Assembly: GCA_963693305.1 (NCBI GenBank)
Contig: OY855905.1
Coordinates: 39,163,695-39,227,694, forward strand
Reading direction: 5' to 3'
Length of the DNA stretch: 64,000 nt
DNA from: Meandrina meandrites
Taxonomy: Eukaryota > Cnidaria > Anthozoa > Scleractinia > Meandrinidae
Under the pieces are notes generated by a model that was given only the letters and a program-made list of their open reading frames with translations, was not told the DNA's origin and did no database searches. The first letter of the stretch is position 1; every line of letters starts with the position of its first letter. Below, piece after piece: positions 13,201 to 24,828 of this stretch. Made by a program: the position numbers and the translations under genes.

Positions 13201-16200
13201 TGGGTATTAACGCAGCGCGCTTTCCAACTGCATTTGTTTGTCCCATCTCTGCATTCATCAATGTCTAAAGAAAAGTAAAATAGATCATTGTATTTTTGTC
13301 ATTTAGCACATATAGCCGATGACAATTTTCAAATGTATTTTTCCTTAATCTACAATTCCAAAGCTAAATGCATATAATGCATATTAACAATGACTTTTGA
13401 CCGATAGCTGGGCTGCAAATAACAGTCGGACATCGGACAATGGCCGATCAAAATTTGCAAATGTCCGATGAATTCCCAACTTGCAGTCGGACAGAATTTC
13501 CAGACCAATGTTCTGCGTTGACAAAGCATTACATTAGCAGGTTTGCATATCGAGCAGTACTTTAATTTGACATCCGACCACACTGTTCTGGCCGATCAAA
13601 ATGGTGACTTAGTTGGACACATGTCCTTTCAAGCGAAAAAAATGTTTGCAGCCCTAAATAGATTATAAACAAATTCCACAGTATACTGGAGTGTATAAAA
13701 TAAAATTAAAGAACATGGAGAGCAATGATCAATACATACAAATGACAGAAATAAAACCAAACTCATGTTATCGTTCAAACGCGACTAGTGTGCCTTCAGT
13801 CGCTTTCGGTGAAATGAAATATGTTATACTTAACATACTTGTTGATTTAGTGCTTACCATTGCAGTATCGTCCATTGCCACTGTACCCATTTTTGCAGAA
13901 GCAGCTGTAAGAGCCTGGCTTGTTAACACATCTAGCATGAGCGTTACAAAGATGACTTCCATCACTACACTCATTGATGTCGGAGCATAAACGACCGTCT
14001 CCACGAAAACCGTCCTTGCACGAACAAGAATAAGAGCCCACAGTGTTCCTGCAAGTCGCATCCAAACTGCAGTCATGTGATCGATCCAGACATTCGTTGA
14101 CATCTCGACACACTTGACCGTCACCATGAAACCCAGAAATGCAGGTGCATTTGTGAGAGCCTTTAGTGTTTGTGCATGCCGCGTTTCTGTGACATTTGGG
14201 AGTCCCATCCCTACATTCATCAATGTCATGGCACGACCATCCATTCCCTTCGAATCCTGGGAGACAAGTACAGCCAAAAGATCCAACACAGTTACTGCAG
14301 AGAGCATAAACACTGCAATTGTGTGTGCTGGCTTTGCATTCATCAATGTCGTGGCACGACCATCCATTCCCTTTGAATCCTGGGAGACAAGTACAGCCAA
14401 AAGAACCAACAGAGTTACTACAGAGTGCATGAACACTGCAATTGTGTGTATTGGCTTTGCATTCATTAATATCATGGCACGACCATCCATCTCCTGTGAA
14501 TCCTGGCAGACAAGTACAGCCAAAAGAACCAACAGAGTTACTGCAGAGTGCGTGAACACTGCAATTGTGTGTATTGGCTTTGCATTCATCAACATCATGG
14601 CACATCCATCCGTTTCCTTTAAATCCTGGGAAACAAGTGCAGCCATAAGAACCGATAGTGTTATTGCAAAGTGCATGAGCACTGCAATTGTGTATATTGG
14701 CTTTGCATTCATCTATATCATTGCACGACCATCCATCTCCTTTGAACCCTGGAAGACAAGTACAGCCATAAGAACCGATAGTGTTGTTGCAGAGTGCTTG
14801 AACACTGCAATTGTGTGTATTGGCCAGTTTGCATTCATCAATGTCATGGCACGACCATCCGTTTCCTTTAAATCCTGGGAGACATGTACAGTCATAAGAG
14901 CCGATAGTGTTATTGCAGAGTGCATAAACACTGCAATTGACATTATTGTGTGTATTGGCCAGTTTGCATTCATCGACATCTTGACATGAAGTCCCATTTC
15001 CTTGGAATTCTTCATGGCATGTACAATTATAAGAACCGATGGTCTTATTGCAGTGTGCAAAAACACTGCAATTTTGAACACCTAGGTTGCATTCATCTAT
15101 GTCTGTGCATGATCGTCCATCGCCTTGGTATCCAGGAAGACAACTGCATTTGTAGGAACCAACTGTGTTCTGACAAGCGGAGTTAGAGGGGCACGAATTA
15201 AGTTCTTCGGATAAGCACTCATTGAGATCTGCATAAGACAATAAAAGTAGCAATGGTTTAAAGGTGGACCTTTAATTTCGAAACGTCTATTGTTTGTTTC
15301 TGTGGAATGTTGCAGTTACAGTCAAATTCCGGCTGCTCGATTGGCAGATTTTGCTATTTTATGTTAACGTTGTCATACAACAAGAGGCAGATTTACGTCA
15401 ACACATATGAAATACTGACAACACAAGAGAAACGATCGTTATAGAGGCCTCATAATTTAGATCGGTCTATAATGCTTTCCATTACCTCGACAAACAGAAC
15501 CATTTCCTTGGAAGCCATTGTTACAAACACAGGTGTAACGTTTCTTGTCTCTCACATCAGTTGTACAGGTAGCGTTGGCATCACAGAGTTGCTTCTTTCT
15601 GCAGTCAAAAGAGGTGGCCAAGGTTCTTTTGTCCTGTTCGTCTGTTTTGGAAGATGAAACACAGTCAATAGAAATATGGATACCAATTTAGTGAATATGG
15701 TAATAGGAGGAAGTTGTTTTGTAAACCACCCCAATATATAAGTGACAATAACGCTTCCTAAAGACACAGCCCAACAACTTTGTCCTAAAGGCTCCAGGCT
15801 TGCGCATCTATATGGCCTCCCAAAAACGCACAAGGCAAGGCTTTGCATGCGACCAATTTTGTTGGCGAAATGGTTAGAGGAAAAACTGAAGCCACTTTCC
15901 ACCAACAAATATTGCATCAGTGATATTTTTGACTTCACTGACGAAATACGAAACACTTACATCGAATCTGACCACATCCTCGTATCTTTCGATGTGTCTG
16001 CATTATTTACCAATGTTCCTCTTAAAGAAACCATTGGCATTCTCGTTGACAAAGCTTTCGACAACGACTGGTTTAATGAGACGCACAGCATGCAACTCCA
16101 AAAGCAACAACTGACAGAGTTATTAGAAATCGCTACTTCGAACCAACTGTTTCAATTCAACGGTGAACTGTACGAGCAAACAGATGGTGTAGCCATGGGC

Positions 16201-18747
16201 TCGCCACTTGGTCCACTACTGGCCAATGTTTTCATGTGCCATATAGAGAATCAATTAGAACAAAAGAACATGATCCCGTCCTTCTATCGAAGATATGTCG
16301 ATGACACTCTGGTCAAAATGCCCAACACAGAATCAGCGGCAGATTTCCTTCAAGTACTCAACAGTGTCCACCCAAGCCTGTCTTTCACCATGGAATTTGA
16401 ACATGAGGGCTCTATTCCATTCCTCGGCACCTTAATCACAAGATGCGGTAACAAACTAACAACAGAAGTCTATAGAAAACCAACCGAAACAGGACTTTTG
16501 TTACATTTCGACAGCCACGTTCATAACAGGTACAAAAACGGCCTAGTTCATACGATGGTTGATCGAGCGTACCGTTTATCTTCTTCTCGGGAAGCCTTCT
16601 CAAAAGAATGCGACAAGTTGCGCACCATCTTTTCAAAACTGCGTTACCCGAACACATTGGTCAATTCCACAATTGAAAGAGTTAAGAAAGGAACTGACAA
16701 AGAGCCGCACGCCGTGACTCCATCAGAGCCATCTGTTTACATTAAATTACCCTTTAAAGATCAACGATCGGCAAATCGCGTCCGCAGAGAAATCCACTCC
16801 CTGGGATCGATGATTAATGTCAACGTGAAACCCGTCTTTACCAGCAGAAAACTATCGCAACCTTTGAGTGTAAAGGAAAACAAACCCCCGATTGTCAACA
16901 CGCAATGCGTTGTATATTCATTCCAATGTGATTTGTGCGATGCAAATTAGGTCGGGTTTACTACCCGACACTTACATCAATGCATTAGTGAACATCGTTA
17001 TTCTGCCATCGGACGACACCTTGACACGCACCATGAAAACAAAAGAACAAATATCAGCCACCTTTTCAAAGTCTTAAAGAAATGCAGAAGCAAGTTGGAC
17101 TGCCTAATATACGAGATGCTCTTCATTAAAGACATCAAACCATCTCTCAACACCCAAAGTGACTCCATTCGCGCCAAACTATTCACTTGACACTTTGGTA
17201 CTTTTTATAGAATTTCTTTCATTCTTTCTTTTTTTTATTTCTATTGTTTCTTACTTTATACCCATAGGACACACAAATATTTTTATTGTTTCACGTTTTT
17301 TATATATTCTTGTTGTAATTTTATAACTTTTGACTTGATAATGGCGTAGAGTAGCGCCGAAACGTCGTCTGCTTTTTTAAAAGTTTTTAAAAGCTTTTAC
17401 AATGACATTTAATAACATTTTAGCGTTTAACTTTTTAATCAAATAACGCAGTAGTTGCTCAAATGAACGTTGCTTCGCTTGCTAGCTTATAGTACTCCAG
17501 TACGAGTGCAGCTAAAGCAATTTATAATAATAATCATCACAAAGAAAGCTGTTACGATTTTCAGATACACGAACTGGAATCTTATATATTTAACAGATGA
17601 AGTTGGCTACACAACATTAAAACTAAAAATTGTTGTCACTGACTAAAATTGTAAGAAAGTGGGACGTTTCTGTTAAAATACGATAACCAGATGCTGTCTT
17701 CGGCAATAACTAAAAAATCGGCGTCCAGATGTAAATGAGGTGTTTTTCAAGAAGGCGAGAACCCACTTGACCAGGATTTTATACACTGTCTAAAATGTGC
17801 ATCTGTTCATTAATAGAATTCGGTTTGCGAATTGCCACGCTTTCAAACCTGCGTGACCACTGTATAAACGGTCTATAATCTTTACGTCGTCCAAATTCGA
17901 ATTCGTGGTTGTTTTGCATACAACATTGCACCAAAAGAAAGTTCTTGGCACCCGTAAAAACAACTCTTTTGTGCTCTTTTGTTCTAGATCTTACTAGTAA
18001 CGCTCGTGATGTTTACCCGATGTAAACTTTCTCACAGTCTTTAATCTTATGAACGACTCCCGTCGATGGATCTTGATCAAACTTATGTTTAGGCTTTTTC
18101 AAGATGGAACCAACGGTCTCTACGGGCTTATGGGCGGCATTGACGTTGAATTGATTTAAGGTTCTTGCAGCTTGTTGCGAAATTCCTTGGATGTACGGCA
18201 AAGTAACGAAACCTCTGCATGTTTGAGATAGATTCAGTGCTGGCGTTGTTATGTTTTGGCAGCTTTTTATGAAGTAGTACGCGTAGCCATTAATCTTAAG
18301 CGCGTCGACCACGTGTTGTCTTTTAGGTCCCTCAGTTGAAGGGATCTTCCCTGCTCTGTCGAGAAAGGTTCTAGGTACGCAACAATGTGTTCTATTTGTT
18401 ATACATGTTATAACATAATTAAGCACTAAAATATAGTTTAGCTGAGGTTTCTCATTTTAAATTAAGTATTGCGGCATGTACTTACCTTTGTTTTCAGAAG
18501 AGTTTTTGGGAATCACAAATATCAGAACAAGAGTCACAGCCAGAAAAATTAGGAGCATTAAGAATCCTCCTGCGATCAAGGGTTTCTTTATGGAGGTGAG
18601 TTTACTCCACATCATCGACTCTTTGAAGAGTCCTCCTACGATCGGCAGTTTCTTAGTGAAGGTGGGTTTATACTCCGCTTCATGATCATCTACAGGCAGT
18701 CTTTGATATTTCGTTTCAGATTTTGACATGATAGTATTCGTTCCCAT
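10286..18747 (-). CDS. Array gene 2: membrane EGF-repeat protein, 5 exons
   Basis: Exons: 18486-18747, 15486-15641, 13858-15228, 13181-13264, 10286-10365; all phase 1; 1953 nt, 650 aa. Exon 1 is the longest of the set, with an extra LysLys-containing stretch before the hydrophobic segment. Exon 2 is one EGF and exon 3 holds 11 calcium-binding EGFs, several of the [13 protein letters not shown] type. Exon 4 is cut to 84 nt by a 162-nt in-frame loss and encodes only the first four cysteines of an EGF. The last exon encodes a Ser/Ala/Arg linker, then [14 protein letters not shown] at the stop, like a GPI signal. Intron 1 contains an intact-looking PLE insertion (15754-17441) and an older PLE fragment. 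Intron 4 carries two SINEs. It is closest to gene 1 in exon 1 and in the promoter. Confidence 0.78.
10557..10610. repeat. 24-bp inverted repeat, 6-bp loop
   Basis: Arms 10557-10580 and 10587-10610 pair with two mismatches (TACGGTG...GAGTTGGT). The flanks add GAAAGTGC and GCACTTTTC, so a longer imperfect cruciform is possible. It lies in intron 4 of gene 2. Confidence 0.7.
10785..11395. repeat. Unclassified dispersed repeat in intron 4 of gene 2
   Basis: The block ATAGGTCACCATGCT occurs twice (about 10890 and 11265), each time preceded by an AATAAAAAA-type stretch and followed by a CGAGAGATAT-like word. It is absent from intron 4 of the other four genes, so it is inserted DNA. No coding frame is seen. 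Confidence 0.4.
11399..11634 (-). mobile_element. tRNA-derived SINE, type A
   Basis: Minus strand. The 5' end is GGAGGCGCGGTGGCC. A box A-like GTGGCCTAATGGTTAG and box B GGTTCGAGCCC of a pol III promoter are at tRNA spacing, and the body includes TTAAGCAAGACACTTTACTC. I recognise the body from coral and other cnidarian genomes by memory. It lies in intron 4 of gene 2 and is a repeat, not a functional tRNA: there is no cloverleaf beyond the head. Confidence 0.85.
12525..12797 (+). mobile_element. tRNA-derived SINE, type B, copy 1
   Basis: Starts with a GTGGAGCAGGGATAG head, then box A-like AGTGGTGAGAGC and box B GGTTCAATTCC. The body contains TCCAATTCGATCGGG and ends near CTCGTTAAACAAAG. A ~9-bp partial duplication (cccacaaat) sits in the head. 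Related copies are at 22031-22289 and 52028-52219. Confidence 0.85.
13181..13264 (-). other. Gene 2 exon 4, truncated to half an EGF
   Basis: Acceptor TTTAG before 13264 and donor GTAAGC after 13181. Other copies have 246-249 nt. The 84 nt here keep phase 1 in and out and encode DIDEC...YTC plus two residues, i.e. four of six EGF cysteines and no second EGF. The 162-nt loss stays in frame. The product would have unpaired disulphides near the membrane, or the exon is skipped. Confidence 0.7.
15754..17441 (+). mobile_element. 5'-truncated Penelope-like retroelement
   Basis: Inserted in intron 1 of gene 2. The direct repeat AATAACG flanks it (15747-15753 and 17442-17448), and gene 1 has the empty site. 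The frame from 15754 encodes a reverse transcriptase: [42 protein letters not shown] and RRYVDDTL, the last being the catalytic Y-x-D-D box. A Cys-x2-Cys follows. A TAG at 16948 falls in the tyrosine position of the YIG motif; the frame then stays open through the rest of the GIY-YIG domain to the TGA near 17190. The 3' end has a degenerate hammerhead-like motif (17335-17375). The 5' part is missing. Confidence 0.85.
17820..18395 (-). mobile_element. Penelope-like element fragment, partner of 5382-5940
   Basis: The minus-strand frame 18013-18426 encodes [18 protein letters not shown] and [14 protein letters not shown], then a decayed GIY-YIG start (KDCEKVYIG). It has the same position and orientation as the fragment in intron 1 of gene 1, so both descend from one insertion. 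It is broken by small indels. Confidence 0.7.
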
Positions 18748-18935
18748 TATAATTTAAAGAAGATTGACGAAATAAATTTTAAACCTGTCAGTCGATATGC
18801 AACAACAGACATGCAACCTAAGCGTTTCCTAGAACTTTAGGTTCTCGGAAATCGGGGAAACCCCTTTTTTAAATTAAGTAGATTATGTGGAGAAATTTCA
18901 TTGGTTAATTAAGGTTACTTTGGAAACGCCCTGAC
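18748..18935 (-). promoter_or_regulatory. Gene 2 promoter with kappaB-like motif
   Basis: GGGGTTTCCCC on the minus strand at 18854-18864, a TATA-like TTTAAAAAAG just upstream, and a CCAAT box at 18900-18904. Nearly identical to the gene 1 promoter over more than 400 bp, up to about 19190 where homology stops. Confidence 0.5.
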
Positions 18936-19189
18936 CTCTACATATATATCGAGACATCTCAGCTCTCTATACTGTCCTATTCAAACAGCTGCTGATCTTT
19001 TTTACGTTTGAAGCTATACTTTACATGTCTATAATACAGTTACGTTAAGCACAACAATGGCATGCGTATGTGTAAACGAGCAAAATGTTCTCAGGTCAGG
19101 TCATCTTCTCCAGTAGTGTGAGGAGGACATTTGCACAGAACGACCATATTCAACGATTAGTCACAAGTGATGACAACAGCATAAATTAA

Positions 19190-20084
19190 CGGCACGGCAC
19201 GCAGAAGCGATGACATTTCACAAGGGGTCTTAAAAAGTTTTTTTTGTCAAAAAATTAACGTAAATAAAAGTAGCTGACAACGTCTGAGTTGAACGATTGT
19301 TCTACAAAAGTTGCGTTATCCTCTAGCGAGACATACGATATACGATATACGGTACACGATACAAGGTCAAACGCTGTCTTGTTTACACGGGCCCTTTTGT
19401 TTTAAAAGAATGTAAAGATTTCTGTCATCTTGATTTGGAAAACCTAATTTGCATTTACTTTCTACACACTAATTTACATATGCGATTTATAATTGACTAA
19501 AACAAATTGAACTCATCAAATACAATTTGTCTTTTTCGTTTATACTTTGAATAAGTCCTTTCTAACTGCCCGGGAGTTAAGATTTCACATTTTTACTCTC
19601 TTAGAAGTCAATAACTTCTAGGAATTTATGAATTCGAGAAATTTCTTTCTGTCAGGGCACAAAAGAGGTTATGATTTATCACTAGGTTATATAGTCATTT
19701 AAATTGGTGGGCTATTCTAGTAGAAAACTTGGACACAAAATCGCATAATCTGTAGTAAAATGTGAATGTTAAAATGTGAAATCTTAACTTTGAAACGCTT
19801 TATCTTCTTTTTGAACGGGAGTTTGGTAAATTCGCTTCTGTCAGGGCACAATAGAGTACACCAAGTTTGTGTTCTTTGCGAATCAACTCCCGAAATTCAG
19901 TATCGGTGGAGAAGACTTAAACACAAAATTGCAGGTTTTGCCGCTTCCGAAGACGTACCGAGTCGATGTTTACAACAGCGTGTGCTTTATTCGAAGCTCC
20001 GAGTCTAATTATGTTGAATTATGATAATTCGCTACGTTCCAGCGCACGGGACACAAAGCTGAAAACAATAACGTGTAATTACTT
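19190..20084. other. Spacer with no gene seen
   Basis: Left part of a 5.6-kb block (about 19190-24838) that is absent from the equivalent flank of gene 1. AT-rich, with the short tandem words ACGATATACGATATACGG near 19330. Open frames here are short and unconvincing. Confidence 0.4.
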
Positions 20085-23000
20085 ATACAACAAGAAGATG
20101 CAAGCATCTAAAAACCGCGCTGTTTTAAATTAACACCTTTTTTGCTAATTAGCAGTTTTCTTACTCAGAAAAGTCACGGTTAAATTAAATTTGTTTTGTA
20201 CCAAGAGCAAAGGACTGGCAAAGTAGCCACGCGAGTCACACAATCCGATATTGCACCATCGCCCATAGCCGTTGTGACATTTATGATGATGTAATGGTCT
20301 TAATCTGGAACTTCGCTTGGGACATGTATGGACATGAATTAAACATTCCACTATTTGAACGCTATTTTAAAATAACACCTATAACACCTAAATGTAATTG
20401 GTTTATACCTTGAGTTAAGGCAGTAAGAAGGTAGGCACGCGAGTCTCACATTTCAGGCTTTGCATTGTTCACGGCTATCTTTAGCACGGTGGTGTATGGC
20501 GGTAATGTCCCTATCAATGACGTAGTCCTTGCAAGTGCTTACCTAGGCACAATTTCTTTCCTTCAGATCTCTGAACTCACTTCGATGAAACAGTCAAAGA
20601 ATTCACTTCAATTGCCTGAACCCACGAGAAATACTCGCAAAATTTTCAACTAATTAACGACCATCGCTTCTGGCGAAATAAGCTTGCAAAGTAAGCAGAA
20701 TATTATTTGTCACGTAACGGAAGTGAAAGCTGCAACGTCAGCGGATTCCGTGGCGGAGGTAATACCTTTTTTAGTGTATTCAATATTCGCTTCGAATCCA
20801 ACGTTTCGATAAAACCAAAAGAAAATATATTTTACACATAAAAAAAAATACATCTGTACATTCATGTTTCAATTTGTTTGTACCACGAGCAAAGGACTAG
20901 CAAAGTAGTCACGCGAGTCACAAAGACCCTACTTATGACGTAAGCCCTGCACGTTCAGGCACGCTCAATTGTTTACCTTTGCAAATATTTATTTTTCCTT
21001 CAAATCTCTGAACTCGCTTCGATGAAGCAGCCAAAGGATCCACTTCAATTGCCAAAACCCACAAGAAATATTTGCAGAAGTGCAAATAAATTAATGACCA
21101 TCGCTTCTGGCGAAATAAACTTGCAAAAGCAAAATCTTACTTGTCAAGTAGCGAAAGTGAAAGCTACAACGTCAGCGCATTCCATGGCTGATGTCATACC
21201 TTTTTTAGTGAACTCAATATTCCCTTTGAATCCAACGCTTCGAAAAAACCCAAAGTAAAATATATATTATTCACAACAAAGAAAACATTATCCGTAACAT
21301 TTCCCGTACATCATTGTTCCAACAGCTTTTGGCGAATAAGCATCCCAGGTTGCGTGATTCAGTCCCGATCGTGATTTGACCGAGCGGAGGTTTGGGTCTG
21401 GTCACCGACAAAAAAACGAAAACAAGAAGATGCAAGCATCTTAAACCGCGCGTTTTTAAATTAACTCCATTTTTGCTAATTAACAGGTTTCTTAGTTAGA
21501 AAAGTCACGGTTAAACTAAATTTGTTTTGTACTAAGAGTAAAGGCCCAGCAAAGTAGTCACGCGAGTCACACAATCCAATATATTGCACCATCGCCCATA
21601 GCCGTTGTGAAATTTATGATGACGTAATGGTCTTTATCTGGAACTTCGCTTGGGGCATGTATGGGCATGAATTAAACATTCCGCTATTTGAACGCTATTA
21701 ATAATACCTATTTCCTTTACGTTAAAGTCACGATTAAATATAATTGGTTTATACCGTGAGTTATGCCGTAAGAAGGTAGTCACGCGAGTCTCACATTTCA
21801 GGCTTTGCATTGTTCACGGCTATCTTTAGTGCGGCAGTGTACGGCGGTAATTTCCCACCAATGACGTAATCCTTGCAAGTGCTTACCTGGGCACAATTTC
21901 TTTCCTTCAGATCTCTGAACTCGCTTCGATGAAACAGTCAAAGAATTCACTTCAATTGCCTTAACCCACGAGAAATACTTGCAAAATTTCCAACTTATTA
22001 ATGACCATCGCTTCTAAAATAAATAATAAATCAACTATGTTTAACGAGGGTAGCACATAACAGTCTCGCGACTGACAAACCTGTGGCCCTCGAATTCCCG
22101 ATCGAATTGGAATTTGGAAGTGTTGGTTTTTGTGGAGGGAGGAAAACCGGAGAACCCGGAGAAAAACCCTCGGAGCAGGGACGAGAACCAACAACAAACT
22201 CAACCCACATATGACGCCGGGTCCGGGAATCGAACCCGGGCCACATTGGTGGGAAGCGAGCGCTCTCACCACTGCGCCATCCCTGCTCTGGCGAAATAAG
22301 CTTGCAAAATAAGCATCATATTTTTTGTCACGTCACGAAAGTGAAAGCTGCAACGACAGCGCATTCCGTTGCTGAGGTAATACCGTTTTTTAGTGTATTC
22401 AATATTCGCTTCGAATCCAACGCTTCGATAAAACCAAAAGAAAATATATATTACACACAATAAAAAAATATATCCGCAACATTTTCCTTACATTCATGTT
22501 TCAATTTGTTTGTTCTATGAGTGAAGGACTAGCAGAGTAGTCACGCGAGTCACACACTCTGAGGTTTACGTTATCCCCGGCTATCTTTAGCTTTGTGTTT
22601 TTTTTCCCAAAAATGACGTAACCCCTGCACGTTCAGGCACGCTCAATTGTTTACCTTTGCAAATATTTAATTTTCCTTCAAATCTCTGATTCGCTTCGAT
22701 GAAACAGCCAAAGGATCCACTTCAATTGCCTAAACCCACAAGAAACACTTGCAAAATTGCAAATAAACTAATGACCGTCGCTTCTGGCGAAATAAACTTG
22801 CAAAAGCACAATCTTACTTGTCACGTAGCGAAAGTGAAAGCTGCAACGTCAGCGCATTCCATGGCTGATGTCATACCTTTTTTTAGTGAATTCAATATTC
22901 CCTTTGAATCCAACGCTTCGAAAAAACCCAAAGAAAACTATATATTATTCACAACAAAGAAAACATTATCCGTAACATTTCCCGTACATCATTGTTCCAA

Positions 23001-23804
23001 CAGCTTTTGGCGAATAAGCATCCCAGGTTGCGTGATTCAGTCCCGATCGTGATTTGGCCGAGGGGAGGTTTGGGTCTGGTCACCGACAAAAAAACGAAAA
23101 AAACAAGAAGTTGCTATAGCAACTTAAAACCGCGCTTATATTTTTGGCTAATTAACAGCTTTCTTTCTCAAAAGTCACGGTTAAATTTAATCTGTTTGCA
23201 TTATGAGTAAAGGACAAGCAATGTAGTCACGTTAGTCACACAATCCGAGGCTTACGTTGTCCACGGCTATCTTTAGCTTGGGGTTTTTTCCCTTCTAATG
23301 ACGTAACCCCTGCACGTTCGGGCACGCTCAATTGTTTACTTAAGCAAATATTTCATTTCCTTTCAAATCTTTGAACTCACTTCGATGAAATAGCCAAAGA
23401 ATTTACTTCGATTGCCTAAACCCACAAGAAGTACTCGCAGAAGAGGAAACAAATTAAATTAATGACCGTCGCTTCTGCCGACATAAACATGCAAATAAAA
23501 CACAATGTTATTTGTCACGTAACGAAAGTGAAACCTGCAACATCAGCGCATTCCATGGCTGACGTAATTTCTTTTTTCAGTGTATTCAACATCCGCTTTG
23601 AATCCAACGCTTCGATAAAACCAAAAGAAAATATACTTTATACACAATAAAGAAAACAATATCCGCAACATTTTCGGTACATTAATGTTTCAACAGCTTT
23701 TTGGCGAACAAACATCACAGGTTGCGTGATGCAAAGTCCCAATCACGATTTGGCCGAGTGGAGGTTGGGGTCTGGTCACCGACAAAAAAAATACGACGAC
23801 TAAT
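20085..23804. repeat. Tandem composite repeat, about 1.3-kb unit
   Basis: Units start at 20085, 21421 and 23103 with AACAAGAAG plus a short palindrome. Each long unit holds two related halves sharing AAAGTCACGGTTAAA, TGACGTAA, CACTTCAATTGCC and TTCGATAAAACC-type words. Unit 2 contains a SINE insertion. A solo version is at 30345-31112. Open frames inside recur with the repeat and do not look coding. The most likely identity is a tandemly amplified non-autonomous transposon; the class is not clear. Confidence 0.65.
22031..22289 (-). mobile_element. tRNA-derived SINE, type B, copy 2
   Basis: Minus strand. Full head with AGTGGTGAGAGCGCTCGC and box B GGTTCGATTCC, and a body as at 12525-12797. 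It splits the repeat word CGCTTCTGGCGAAATAAG of the surrounding composite repeat, so it inserted after that repeat was in place. Confidence 0.85.
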
Positions 23805-23957
23805 AAATCCCGTGCAGAGCAAGAACCGCGCTCGGCCCATGGCCACGCGGTTAATTAAATCCCGTGCAGAGCAAGAACCGCGCTCGGCCCATGGCCACGC
23901 GGTTAATTAAATCCCGTGCAGAGCAAGAACCGCGCTCGGCCCATGGCCGCGCGGTTA
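23805..23957. repeat. 52-bp tandem repeat x 3 with hairpin
   Basis: Three almost identical 52-bp units beginning AAATCCCGTGCAGAGC. Each holds AACCGCGC...GCGCGGTT arms around GGCCCATGGCC, a strong hairpin. A single such unit ends the solo repeat at 31065-31112, so this is the amplified end of that element. Confidence 0.85.
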
Positions 23958-24828
23958 AAAAACATTAAGAATTTATTCGATTTTTGTCGGCTTCAGTCAT
24001 CGCAGTTCGTGCATACTCTGTAAATAAATACATACATAATGAAAGCAGGGGTCCTGCGCGACCTTTAGGCTTTAAGCCTACGAGTCAAGACCGAATGGTG
24101 GTATGGTACTGAAATTTGCGTACAACGTTGAGGAAACCTACAAGATTGTATTTTTGCACGTGAAGTATTTGTTTTTTTTCGTGAAACCTTTCTCGTATCT
24201 TTTCGTTCGCTGTTACGTGGTTTGGATTATTCTTTTTTAAATGTAAATGCGTCGAAAAAGGATCTTTTCTTCACATGTTTGAAGAGAAAGGAAACGCAAA
24301 ACGTCTCGTTTGCTATATCGTCATATCTTATTAGTATTCAGCACGTGTAGAACACTCTACCTTCGCCCATACTACCTTTCGGTCTTGTCTTTAAGCTTTC
24401 AGCTTCAATCCGACAATGTTAATCGAAATAACTGTATGTGAGAATAGTAGGAATAGGTTATACCATGCCGATGAGGCCCAACAAGGCCGAAACAGCTGTC
24501 CATGGTAGCCACTGCCCGGGTGATATGACTGTCCGTATGCGCAAGGTACTGGCCAGGCTGTGGGTTGTTGTCTGCGTGTGTCACTTGCTTTAAGTGTTTC
24601 TCTTAACAATTTTTACGGCTAACCCATTCACGGTTTCTTCGCGGGCTAGGTAACGCTACCACCATATCCCAGTTTAAAGCCTCACAGAACTGTGCGATGT
24701 CATCATTTTACTGCCAAAATAACTCATGCACGCTTTGCGTGCCTATGTTAGCTCCGCTCGAACAAACGTCGTGGGCAGAGAAAGAGAGAGTAACCCTGGG
24801 AAGGATGTTGCTACCGAACTTGAACCAA
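23958..24828. other. Spacer holding a hammerhead-bearing element
   Basis: No coding frame. The segment contains the words ATGGTGGTATGG and CCACCATATCC in opposite orientation about 550 bp apart, and the ribozyme-like motif at 24461-24507. It may be a degenerate retrozyme or PLE end; its borders are not clear. Confidence 0.35.
24461..24507 (+). ncRNA. Hammerhead ribozyme-like motif
   Basis: The order matches a minimal hammerhead. Stem I is TACCATG (24461-24467) pairing with CATGGTA (24501-24507). The core is CCGATGA (consensus CUGANGA, one U-to-C change). Stem II is GGCC...GGCC, followed by GAAA. A 2-bp stem III, AC-AGCT-GT, is followed by C at the cleavage site. Minimal stem III hammerheads are known from Penelope-like elements and retrozymes. 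The core change may weaken cleavage. Confidence 0.65.

Noticed and set aside
13768..14989. Long frames on both strands over exon 3 of gene 2
   Set aside because: Same reason: repeat structure keeps several frames open by chance.
20465..23910. Recurring 60-117-aa frames in the composite repeat
   Set aside because: They recur only because the repeat does, change ends freely and have no recognisable domain.
23805..23957. Possible CRISPR array
   Set aside because: Three direct 52-bp units without unique spacers, in an animal genome; it is a tandem repeat.
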